DNA of 64,000 nt from assembly GCA_039881045.1 (NCBI GenBank), contig JAYWVB010000018.1, forward strand, positions 186,001 to 250,000, given 5' to 3'. Origin of the DNA: Chaetomium olivaceum. Its lineage: Eukaryota > Ascomycota > Sordariomycetes > Sordariales > Chaetomiaceae. The position numbers and the translations under genes are program-made. Position 1 is the first letter of the stretch, and each line of letters starts with the position of its first letter. Of this stretch, positions 1 through 8,647 are shown in pieces. The notes beneath the pieces are model-generated. The model was not told where the DNA came from and ran no database searches. It worked only from the letters and a program-made list of their open reading frames with translations.

Positions 1-392
1 ACTGAATGCCCGACCTGATCGTCGTCTGCGATTTTGTAGTGTTACATAACCGAGGCACGGCTGGCAGTCTGCGCAAAGTCTGCAACACCTACCGGTGCAT
101 TTATGTAAGCGAGCTGTGAGAACTTACCTGAGCCTGTGCAGATTAAGGATTGTCTATGCGGCACGTCGATTGGTTCGGGGAGACGGATCGTTGGCTCTTG
201 TAGATGTTTCCGGGGGCAACCGGCAGCCAAACAAATGCCTCGATATTACAATAACTGCGAAAGACACCGTCCCCACGTAACACTTCCCAAGCCCGCTAGC
301 TTATTTCTCTCCGCCTGACCTGAACTCATCCTAGAGACCCAGACCGAGGCCCGTAACGCATCCCTGACTCCGCGCCTTTCTCAATTTACATC
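1..392. other. upstream region without a recognised gene
   Basis: This stretch precedes the hydrolase gene. Only short overlapping reading frames without recognisable motifs occur on both strands. It presumably holds the 5' UTR and promoter of the gene that starts at 393, but I see no clear TATA box. Confidence 0.5.
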
Positions 393-1288
393 ATGTCACA
401 GGTTTCAGACCTCGCCGTGGTTCTCTGCCACGGTTCTTACCACACACCCGCCCCGTACGGCCCGCTGCTGGAAGCTTTGCAGGTTCGGGGCATTGCTGCT
501 TACTGCCCACAGCTCCCCACCGCTGACCTCGAGAAACTCAACGTCGGCGATGTCGCGAATCCCGACTTCGACCGCGAGCCCCCGCCGGGAGGCTATCCCC
601 AGGGAGAGGAGGACACAGAGGCTGTGTTGAGCGTTCTCATGCCGTTGGTGGAAGCGGGCAAGGAAGTCCTGATTGTCGGCCATTCATCTGGCGGTTGGGT
701 GGCCACGCAGGCGGCGCAGCGTGACCTGCAGGCCGACGTGCGAAGGTCTCAAGGCCTTGGTGGAGGCGTGATCGGCATCTTCTACGCAGGCGAATCGGTG
801 AACAGCTTCTTCCAACCCAAGGACGGCAACTTTGTGACGCCCCCGTTCATGACTTTCCACGTAAGTGCCTACGTTGCCTAGGTACCTGGACACCATTAAC
901 AAATTTACAATACAAATATGGGGCCGCGGGACTCGGCACAATTGTCGACGCCGACAAATTCCTCTTCAACGATCTCGACGAGTCCACCGCGAAAAGGTGG
1001 GCAGCTACCCTCACGGCCTCTCCCATCCTGACCACGAAGCTCACGAACGATGCCTACTCGGCGCTCCCGTGTGCCTACCTAGCCCTGGACGGGGATTTGA
1101 CGCTGCCTCGTGAGTATCAGGAAGGCATGGTTGGTCTTCAGGCCTCTAAGACTGGCAACTTTTCAATCTACAATTGCCCAGCCGGCTGCTCCCCTCACCT
1201 CAGTTGGACGAAAGGCATGGTTGACACCATTCAAAGTTTTATCGAAAAAATCAAGATAGAGCGAGAGATCAAGAAAATCTTTAAGTGA
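393..1288 (+). CDS. alpha/beta hydrolase, possibly inactivated
   Basis: About 278 residues of an alpha/beta-hydrolase (AB_hydrolase_6 type) are encoded. Exon 1 (393-860) carries the oxyanion segment LCHGSYHTPAPY near residue 11 and the nucleophile elbow GHSSG at residues 96-100 (Ser98). It ends at a strong GTAAGT donor (861). Homologous reading resumes in phase at about 923 and runs to the TGA at 1288. No AG lies where the acceptor should be: the sequence there reads AAATATGGGG. The next in-frame AG (982) would delete about 20 residues. In the C-terminal region, where these enzymes usually carry the catalytic His (GHSPxLS), the text is GCSPHLS. Read-through of the intron would stop at 881. 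The family is clear; whether the gene still works is doubtful. Confidence 0.75.
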
Positions 1289-1934
1289 GCCCTTGGAGGT
1301 AAAAGGAGGGATGGGGGAAGCGGCGAAAAGAGGTGGCTGTTGGCATTGATATCGCCGTGCGTTACTGCCGTGGTGGCAATGTTGTAACGGTCAGTTGCAA
1401 ATGCATTGGTGGCGCCGAAAATGGCGCTGGGGATGATTATTGTCTTAAGGCCGCTGAATGTGAAGAGCTATAGTGTCCGCAAGGGAAACAAAGCCCTATC
1501 GACGGTTCTGTCGAGGCGGCTAAAGCGATCGGGCTTGGTGTTGGACGGAACCATGTCCATTATTCCTAGTTCCGGCTGCAGTCAGCAGTTGCTGCATCTA
1601 ACCTCTTTATCTGCGGACTTCAATATTACCACTACACTCGTGCCAGGCAGCTCAACCATTTGTGACTTGGTGTTGCATCTAACTAGCAACACTTGGACTG
1701 TACAGAGCTGGGCGTGCGGGGTTAGGGATGATTGGCGCGACTGACGAACGAAGGGACGCCAGCAATTTTAGAAACGTAAACAACCGTCAGCGTTACAGTG
1801 TTGAATTCACATTTGCTTAACGCTAATGCATGAGGTTGGGTGGATATTGACTCGGACTCCAGCCGCCCAAGTGCAGTTGGATACGCATAAGCGGACGCGT
1901 CCAGCGGCAGGCCGCCCGAACACCCGGACTTCGG
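1289..1934. other. intergenic, no gene seen
   Basis: The spacer lies between the hydrolase and the secreted-protein gene. An open frame of 112 codons (1406-1744) lacks any domain feature and is probably chance. The downstream half is the promoter side of the secreted-protein gene. Confidence 0.4.
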
Positions 1935-1944
1935 TATATATAAG
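1935..1944 (+). promoter_or_regulatory. TATA box of the secreted-protein gene
   Basis: TATATATAAG lies about 90 bp upstream of the ATG at 2027. Spacing and sequence fit a core promoter TATA element of a regulated secreted protein. Confidence 0.5.
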
Positions 1945-2026
1945 GAGTACTGATTCTCCCGCTGCTGCTTCCTAGCCGCCGTTCTTCAAACCTCAAGTCA
2001 AATCCAAAGCCATCAATCGAGTCAAA

Positions 2027-2802
2027 ATGGTCAAAACTGCTATTCCCCTGGCTGCAGCCGCTGCCCTGGCTATGGTCGCCTCGGTGGCTGCCCTCCCCGC
2101 CACAACCTCTCCAACCACCTTCTCCTTTACACAGTGGGTTGAGGACATCATCTCCCACCCCGACACGGCTCTTACGGTCGACGAGGCCATCGCAGCGGCC
2201 CAGGCCGCCACCATAGTCGGTTCCGCAGGTGGTCTTCAGAAGAGGCTCAATTGCGACGTCGGTTGGCCGCGCGCACCTGTACGTAGCCTGCTTCGCTCTG
2301 ATATATATACGCTTTGTATAGGACTTGATGCTAATATACTGATGTTATCCGTCTCAAGGGGCGGGATGGTGTGGCCTGTGTTGACTATCTTGCGCGCTTG
2401 GGAGGCCTCGGCTACACCTGCGGCGTTCCACGAGACAGTACGTTCAACCTCGAATGGTTTGCTGGTTGGGCCCTGCCATACACAGATGACTAAGATTGGT
2501 GAACAGCCCGCTGGATTGCGATGTGCACTATCGGCGGCGCGCAGATTGTCGGGAGTTGGTCGGTAGATTATCCGAACTCTGTAAACTGGTGAGTTATTGG
2601 TGTTATATCTGGTTGACAAACTTATCGTCTTTACCTTGCTCGGTATATATACTAATGAACTCGACACCTTAGTAACGACGTCGCTCGTACTGCGGGGATT
2701 ATCTTTGATAACTGCTGGCGATCCGACGATACGATTGTGGGCAATGATATGTGTATCAACAGCCCCGTAATGCAAATCGGTATTCTTAACTCTTCGGCTT
2801 AA
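2027..2802 (+). CDS. small secreted cysteine-rich protein with Kex2 site
   Basis: Four exons join in phase: 2027-2278, 2359-2437, 2507-2588 and 2673-2802, giving 180 residues. Donors are GTACGT, GTACGT and GTGAGT; all acceptors are AG. A hydrophobic signal peptide spans about residues 1-23. A propeptide follows, ending in Lys72-Arg73 (LQKR), a typical Kex2 cleavage site. The predicted mature part of about 107 residues carries seven Cys and the segments DGVACVDYLARLG, AMCTIGGAQIVGSW and CNDVARTAGIIFDNC. This layout resembles a family of fungal secreted proteins of unknown function. An extracellular or effector-like role is inference, and I cannot assign a named domain. A LINE is inserted about 150 bp downstream of the stop. 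Confidence 0.8.
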
Positions 2803-2952
2803 GGCTATTAGAGCCTACCACAGCGCGACGTCCGGCTTTGGGAAATTGGTCTTGGTGGGTGACTTGGGGGCCAATGTCCGTTTTGCATGCAAGATAGGTT
2901 AGGTAGTCTCGGGATTATCTTGTGCCGAAAGAATACGAATATTGCATACAAG

Positions 2953-2964
2953 GTCTACGTTGGA
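2953..2964. repeat. target-site duplication, left copy
   Basis: GTCTACGTTGGA occurs here and again at 4746-4757, directly flanking the ORF1-only LINE. The first G is ambiguous because the element tail also ends in G. Confidence 0.8.
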
Positions 2965-3094
2965 GATATTGACAGGAACTCAATCGAACAGACCTTACGA
3001 CACCCAATCCGCCTTTTACTGTACTTTATCTGACGAAGGACGACAGCTTCTGGTCTTTGTTGTTGTTCAAAGGGGAGGATTTTGTCTTTTTCAG

Positions 3095-4429
3095 ATGCCT
3101 GGTGCGGCACGCGGCGCTTCAAACATCGTCGACGTCATGCGAGGCAGTTCCGTAACTCCAGGAGCGGGGCGTCGCCGCCCGCTGCGCAAGAGGATGAAAA
3201 CGACTAGGGCGATAGAGTCAATTCTACAAAAAGAAGATATGGATTGTGAGGAAGAAAACGACAATGAGAAAATGCCGAGGAATCACAAGAATTGCACCAT
3301 CCAGGTTGCAGCAGTCGACGAGGCGAGCGAAGAGACCCGAGGCCCGGAGCAAGCCGTGGATCATGAATTCAACAACAAGTTGGATAACATCAACGCAGAA
3401 GTTCTCATGCAGTTCAGAAAGTTGAAGGACTACATGGCAGAGAAGGTTGCTAAAATAACGGCCCAGTTGACTCAAGAGTTGTCGCAAGCGCGAGAGGAGC
3501 TCACTCAAGCTCGCAGCGAGCTTGAGCACACCAGACTGCAGCTACACGCCATGATGAGAGTTCAAGGAACCACATCGGGTCGACCAGCATATGCGGACGT
3601 CGCCAGACTGACCCCTCCAGTTAGCATTCACACCCCGGCCTCCTCCACGGGTCGGGTGACGACGCCGGAACCTGCGTTCTGCACGGTGGATACGTCTAGG
3701 GTTCCAGAGGAATACATCGGAGAGACTACACCAGTAGCACTTCGAAAGCTCATTGAGAATGAAATGCGAACGCCTGGCGACCAGCCTAGCTGGCGGTGTG
3801 TTGCCGTTACCAGAGATAGAGGAAGCATCAACCGCCTTAGGATCATTGGCAGGAACGAAGAGGAGGTAAAGAAAATCAAGGATATGGTCGAAGCAAAGAA
3901 GACGCCGGGTGCAAGAGTCCTTCGAGACCAGCTGTACCCAGTCAAAGTCGACAACGTCAACCGTACGGTTGTCATCGACCACGAAGGAAAGATCCTTCCC
4001 GGAGCCGCAGAAGCCCTGGGCCAGGAAAACGACGTGCAGATTGCCAAGCTGGCCTGGTTGAGCCGAAGGGACGCCGCAAAAGCATATGGATCCATGGTAG
4101 TATACGTCACGAAACTCGGCGACGCCAGGAGGCTGCTTAGCGAGAGCTTCTTCTACACCGGAGGAGAGTCAGGATACACGGGAATCTTCGAACGTCGGAT
4201 GCGACCGGAACAATGCTACAACTGCCAGCAAATCGGCCACAAAGCTTTCCAGTGCAGGAACTCTCAAGTGTGCGCCAAGTGCGCCAAGGAGGGCCACCAC
4301 CACGGCAACTGCTGTGAAATGGTTGCCAAGTGCGTCCTCTGCGGTGGCCCCCACGAATCGTTCAGTCGAAACTGCCAGAGGCTTTACCCATCTCTCCGGC
4401 CTGACACAACCCAACCGCAGGCCAACTAA
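3095..4429 (+). CDS. LINE ORF1 gag-like protein with zinc knuckles
   Basis: The protein has 444 residues from the first ATG inside the element. The N-terminus is basic, followed by an acidic stretch and a long coiled coil (about residues 115-185, leucine and glutamine rich). A mid domain resembles the RNA-binding region of Tad/CgT1 ORF1 proteins. Three cysteine-rich zinc-binding modules lie at the C-terminus: CYNCQQIGHKAFQC, CAKCAKEGHHHGNC and CVLCGGPHESFSRNC. In the family it binds element RNA in a ribonucleoprotein. The frame is open upstream to 2942, but that part lies partly outside the TSD, so the ATG at 3095 is preferred. The frame is uninterrupted, which argues for a fairly recent insertion. 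Confidence 0.85.
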   Translation: MPGAARGASNIVDVMRGSSVTPGAGRRRPLRKRMKTTRAIESILQKEDMDCEEENDNEKMPRNHKNCTIQVAAVDEASEETRGPEQAVDHEFNNKLDNINAEVLMQFRKLKDYMAEKVAKITAQLTQELSQAREELTQARSELEHTRLQLHAMMRVQGTTSGRPAYADVARLTPPVSIHTPASSTGRVTTPEPAFCTVDTSRVPEEYIGETTPVALRKLIENEMRTPGDQPSWRCVAVTRDRGSINRLRIIGRNEEEVKKIKDMVEAKKTPGARVLRDQLYPVKVDNVNRTVVIDHEGKILPGAAEALGQENDVQIAKLAWLSRRDAAKAYGSMVVYVTKLGDARRLLSESFFYTGGESGYTGIFERRMRPEQCYNCQQIGHKAFQCRNSQVCAKCAKEGHHHGNCCEMVAKCVLCGGPHESFSRNCQRLYPSLRPDTTQPQAN

Positions 4430-4724
4430 GACATCCAACACACTACACCCGACCGAGCCCACACTCCTCACCTCGTGCCACGGACAGCAGGCGCCGCTTC
4501 AGCCGCCGAAGATAGGACGTTGAACACTTGGAGAATCGCCTTCAAGCCAGCCTACTAACAACCCTACTAACCCACGAGAATCCGAAGAGAAATGGTACAA
4601 GAAACGGCATGAACTAGAATGTACTCTGTATGGGCTTTGACGAGATCAGGTCATATCTTGGGAAATGTATATAGTCAGATTGTATAGTTGCCCTTTCGGG
4701 TTAAGCCCGCCGGGCGGAATAAAT

Positions 4725-4746
4725 TGTGTGTGTGTGTGTGTGTGTG
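4725..4746 (+). repeat. (TG)11 tail of the LINE
   Basis: A dinucleotide run of eleven TG units directly follows AATAAATT and directly precedes the right TSD. It is the 3' terminus of the ORF1-only LINE. Confidence 0.85.
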
Positions 4747-4757
4747 TCTACGTTGGA
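4746..4757. repeat. target-site duplication, right copy
   Basis: Exact copy of the 12 bases at 2953-2964, immediately after the (TG)n tail. Confidence 0.8.
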
Positions 4758-5014
4758 TTGTGCTGGCCGTTTTGCTTTGCACTCCGTTTTACCTCACAAA
4801 ATCTCTGGATCAAAACATGTGGAAATGGAGCGAGACTAAAATGACACTGGCAATAACTGCACTCAGTATCCATTGCGGCATATGTGTATATTTAGCCACA
4901 GAGCCACCGCCAAGGACGACGGATCTGTGGTGCTGGGGAAAATGAAACGAAAGCATTCCCGTTCCTTCCGTGGCACGGTGGGGAGAGAATCTCGCCACGC
5001 TTCCACAAATACCC

Positions 5015-7103
5015 TTAAACTTGGACTAAACGCTCTGGGATGGGTCTTGCTGGAAAGCTTGCTTTGTAGGCGCTCATGAAACGGAAGATTGTCCCCTCTT
5101 GCCCCGGGCGAGCAAGAACAGCGAGTCCGAACGGGCGGCTGAGCTCTGCATTGAGGTGGTATCTTCCAAGAGGGACGTTAGCAATGGGGTAACCTGGGAG
5201 TCGTTAGTTAGTGCAAAGCTTCTAAAAGTAAAAGTTGAAAAGGGATGCTGGGCTTTGGGGAGCTGTTTGGCCACCTACCAGAAGCCGTACTCAACGAGCA
5301 AGCGGGGCTATCCATTGGAGCGATCACAAGGTCGAGGTCACTGTCGTGAAAGGTTTTGGCCAGCCCGTCTCTTCCAACCCGGAGCATATGGTCAAACGCT
5401 TTCTTGTATCTTTGTGGTGATGGTGTTTCATCGACAGCCTGTACAAGCCAAGACTGATCTGGCGCGTCTACATATAGGGAGACTTTCAGCAGGTGATCGA
5501 ACTGAGAGAGTAGTGTCGGGAAAAAGGGGTCGACTGACCTTTGGGGAGGCACTTTTCAGGGTGGCCCTTGTTGAAAGCAACCAACTCTCCCAGGCTTCGG
5601 ATTCGTGATTCAGTGTCGATGTAATGATCAAAGAACTCCTTAGCCGTTGAGGCCGACTCGAACACTGATGGGAGTTAAGACAGGATGCGGGGCGGGAGTG
5701 TGAGACTGGAAACACCTACAGTTTACAAGAAACGGGGCGTAATCATCGCCAAGATTGAGTTCGCTTGGGAGCGGCAGAGCCACGGGGTACGTGACGTTCG
5801 CCCCTCGGGAGTGAATTTCCTTTCTGGCATGATGGTATGCCGTGTCTCTGCCGAATATCAGTGTTTAGTAGTTCCGTCTCCACACCAGTACGACCACTTA
5901 CGTGTTGGTTCTTGGCCTCCTCGCTTGGAACCCAAAGGTCGGGTGGAAAGCGCCAGATCGCTGGATCCACAAAGCCAATCTTCAAACCTCTGAAGGATCC
6001 TGTAAGGAAAGAGGCGTACCCGTCTTTGGGCAACATGGAGCGGGCTTCGTGGTCGAGAAGGATCTCGGATGCTGCTGCCACGTCGCGGGCGGACCTTGCC
6101 ATGGCCCCAACGGTGTCCAGGCTCTTTGACACACGCCAGCAGCCTTCAGCGCTACTGACGCCCCTGCTGAGCTTCAACGAATATAGAGCTTGTCGGGAGG
6201 AGGGTTGGACGATCGAACCGTCGTTTTCGGTCCCGATGCCAATTAGGGCAAAGCCGGCCGAGACGCTGACAGCGCTACCGGTCGATGATCCACCCGGGCT
6301 CTATAAAAATGGTCAGCGAGACGCGAGAGAATATGTCTCGGCAGCACTAGAAAAGAAGATGGGCGCTATTTGACATACGGATGGCGAAAGGTCGCCTTCA
6401 TCAAGCTCAATGCCGGTGTATACATAAGGCGAGATGGTCTGGCCTTCGACTGGTGAGTACCCATCAACGAGCCCGTTGCCCCTATAGCGGTATTAGAATA
6501 GACCTCGACAAGTGCCAGAGTCCCTTACTTGAATGCGCAAAGTTCCTGTTTTGTGGTTAGCTCGCATGTCATGTGAGAAAAGGCCAGGTAAGAGAAAGGT
6601 AGGAGGAAGGGGATTATCATACACTGAGATTGGTTTTACCCACGATAACCGCTCCACTAGCCAAAAGCTTCCCGGAACATGTTAGAAATCAAAGCATTGC
6701 TAGGTTAAAAGACCCAAGTGCCGTAGAAAGGAAGGCCTACTCTGTCAACCAGTGGGGCGTTCTTTGTGACCCTGTCTCCGAGAAGCGCAAAGCTACCCGC
6801 ACTTGTGGTCATTCCAAGTTCCGGGCCGGTGGCGATGCAGTCCTTCAGAACAACTGGTATGCCATGCAGCCGCCCGCGACTGTGCCCCGAGCGTAGCTCG
6901 CGATCGAGGATGTCGGCCCGTTCACGGAGCAATGTTTCTGGTGCGAGCGAAATGAGGGCGTTGAGGGCAAGTCCATCCTTGTTGTGTCGTTCAATTTGTT
7001 GTATCGTTCTTGAGACCAAGGCAGCGACACTGAGAGTCTCTTGCTCGAACAAATCCCGACAGTGGGCTGCGTCCAAGCGCAAGAACTGCTCCTCGGAGAG
7101 CAT
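5015..7103 (-). CDS. amidase signature family enzyme
   Basis: The gene begins at ATG 7103 (MLSEEQFLRLDAA) and ends with TAA at 5015. About seven introns split it. The amidase signature is visible in order: HGIPVVLKDC with the catalytic Lys, GAVIVGKTNLSELC, SPGGSSTGSAVSVSAGFAL with the Ser cluster, and GTENDGSI with the cis-Ser. A typical C-terminal half follows (SLGELVAFNKGHPEKCLP; DLDLVIAPMDSPACSLSTASG; YPIANVPLGRY; RPFGLAVLARPGQEGTIFRFMSA). It would hydrolyse a carboxamide; the substrate is unknown and there is no signal peptide. Near 5840-5900 the two flanking exons do not join in phase with the obvious GTAAGT donor and CAG acceptor, so that boundary needs transcript data. The rest splices cleanly. 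Confidence 0.85.
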
Positions 7104-7680
7104 GACGGTTTGTGGTACACAACAAAGATGTGCGGGGGCTCTGGGTAGATACGCTCGAACAACAAAGCAAGAGGAGAAAAAGCCCGTAAGTATCGGGCAC
7201 CGGCTTATCATTGACGGGTGCTGTTACTTGGGAATGACCACCAGCACTGATGGGATACAGTTGTTTTCCGAGAGACCCAAGTTGCCTCGTGCTGGAAAGA
7301 ACCTCTGCAGTTTTAAATCGGCAAGAACGTTGTTTGGAACCCAAGAAGCGGGGTTTCATACAACAACCCTTTCGTGCTTTCCATTCTCTTCTTCCGTCCC
7401 AAACCGCGTACACCCTGATTATGGAACACCCAACACACTTCTACAAGTCGGGGGCCGTGCACCGTGTAATGGCATATTGGGGAGGTAGTACTACTCCAGG
7501 GTTTGCAACGTACACAGTTAGGGGACGGTGGTACGGTGCATTGTGGTGAGCCAGAGAACAAGCCGGAAGTGAAATCCGTGATTTAGGACGGTTTGAGGCA
7601 GCAACTTTGATCCAAGTTAAGTAGCAGGCTGTAAGCGGAACTAGGTACCTTGTTCGACACCGCAACGATTCCCATGAGAA
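7104..7680. other. intergenic, no gene seen
   Basis: Upstream side of the amidase and of the hypothetical gene at 7681. An upstream exon of the latter may lie here, because its frame has no good ATG, but I cannot place it. Confidence 0.4.
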
Positions 7681-8516
7681 TTGTTTGTGAAGCTCCCCAA
7701 TGATGAGTTCCAGACAGCAGTTGTCTTTCACAAGTTTATGGCAGGGCTCACCGGCAATACCAAGCAGGACATCGAGACAGGCAACACCTCCCTGTCCCAG
7801 ACTGATCCTATCCTTCAAGCTTTATGTGCCGAAATTCTAGGCCAAGGTTTCGTCGCGCCAACCTCACCTCTACACAATGAAAGCAATTTCTTTCAGCAAG
7901 TTCTAGACGGCCGCCTACGGAGGCTAAGGCCGCTCTACTTGAAGGGGGGTGTCGATGGATTCGATAGTCGCGACAACGATAAAAATGACGATCATGCTAT
8001 GTTTTTGCGCATCGCCCACGAAGTTGACAGAGCGATTCGAGCCACCAAGGAAGGCGATTATCAGGGTATCGATGATGTTGTGGAGGAGCTGCGCAACACA
8101 AAATTGACAAGCCACATAGTTGGCTTCTGGGAAAGCACCCAAGCAGCCCGTCAGGCGGTCTTTGCTCTGATTGTCTCCTTCACAATGCTCTTTTCTCCCG
8201 AAACCATGGAGAATTCGGCGGATTGTTTTGCGGTCGACAACGAGGGTAGGAGACTCAAAATCACGAGAGGGCCATTGGACCTTGCTGGCCGTCCATTTTA
8301 CCGGTTGCTTGGGTCCTTTGGTGACCTTCTCCCTCGCCCTGGCAACAACCCCCCGACGCCCGGGGGCGACGAGGCGGAGTCGGACGCGCTTACTCGTCCC
8401 AGTTGACATACGACGCACTTTATAGTACCGGAGATATTAAGATCAAGTGGACGGATTCTCTCAGCTTCCAACTTCACTTTGTCTCAGAGCAGAGGATCTT
8501 ATATCTTTTCCGCTAA
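7681..8516 (+). CDS. hypothetical protein, 3' end hit by pogo copy A
   Basis: An open frame of about 240 codons has normal fungal codon use but no ATG at its start, so an upstream exon is likely. It contains HLX-type helical text (DDVVEELRNTKLTSHIVGF; AVFALIVSFTMLFSP) and ends ...DLAGRPFYRLLGSFGDLLPRPGN. The stop at 8404 appears premature. One base out of frame, after CGTCCCAGTTGACATACG, the text continues DALYSTGDIKIKWTDSLSFQL...LYLFR. This resembles the conserved C-terminus of some fungal uncharacterised proteins (from memory, low certainty). The final codons meet the transposon: CGC is followed by TAA, made from target TA plus the first element base. Before insertion the frame ran about six codons further. 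Confidence 0.55.
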
Positions 8517-8525
8517 CGTACTTGC

Positions 8526-8592
8526 ATAACGAGTGGCCCACCATAACGAGTGGCCCACCATAACGAGTGGCCCACCATAACGAGTGGGCCAC
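8526..8592 (+). repeat. four 17-bp subterminal units, left end of copy A
   Basis: Units of ATAACGAGTGGCCCACC begin at 8526, 8543, 8560 and 8577, and the last runs into GGGCCAC. The palindrome-like GTGGGCCAC suggests a protein-binding site, probably for transposase (inference). They also create an in-frame extension upstream of the transposase ATG. Confidence 0.85.
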
Positions 8593-8647
8593 TTTTCTTC
8601 CTTTTGCAACCTCCCAACTTCATCACGAATTTCCTTCACAATGCAAA

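Larger units (their letters stand above)
2965..4746 (+). mobile_element. LINE with ORF1 only (Tad-like, no ORF2)
   Basis: The insertion is about 1.78 kb and is bounded by an 11-12 bp TSD. It contains a short 5' leader, a complete gag-like ORF1, then only about 300 bp of 3' sequence. That sequence ends in the GC-rich motif AAGCCCGCCGGGCGG, AATAAATT and a (TG)11 tail. Such a tail, TSD and CCHC ORF1 are typical of fungal non-LTR elements. No endonuclease or reverse transcriptase is present, so the copy would depend on enzymes supplied elsewhere. It is organised like mammalian HAL1 elements (established for those); the parallel is inference. Confidence 0.8.

Noticed and set aside
1406..1744. 112-codon open frame
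   Set aside because: No motif, no promoter, unusual composition; probably chance.
2027..2802. Identification of the secreted protein as a known killer or pore-forming toxin
   Set aside because: Cysteine spacing and segments do not match any such family I can name; left as unknown secreted protein.
5840..5900. Calling the intact amidase a pseudogene because one exon junction is out of phase
   Set aside because: All signature residues and the other junctions are intact, and an unrecognised splice choice is more likely.
8567..8647. N-terminal extension of the pogo transposase starting at GTG (MAHHNEW...)
   Set aside because: It is a translation of the terminal repeats; its length changes with repeat number, and the ATG at 8648 is directly followed by the HTH.
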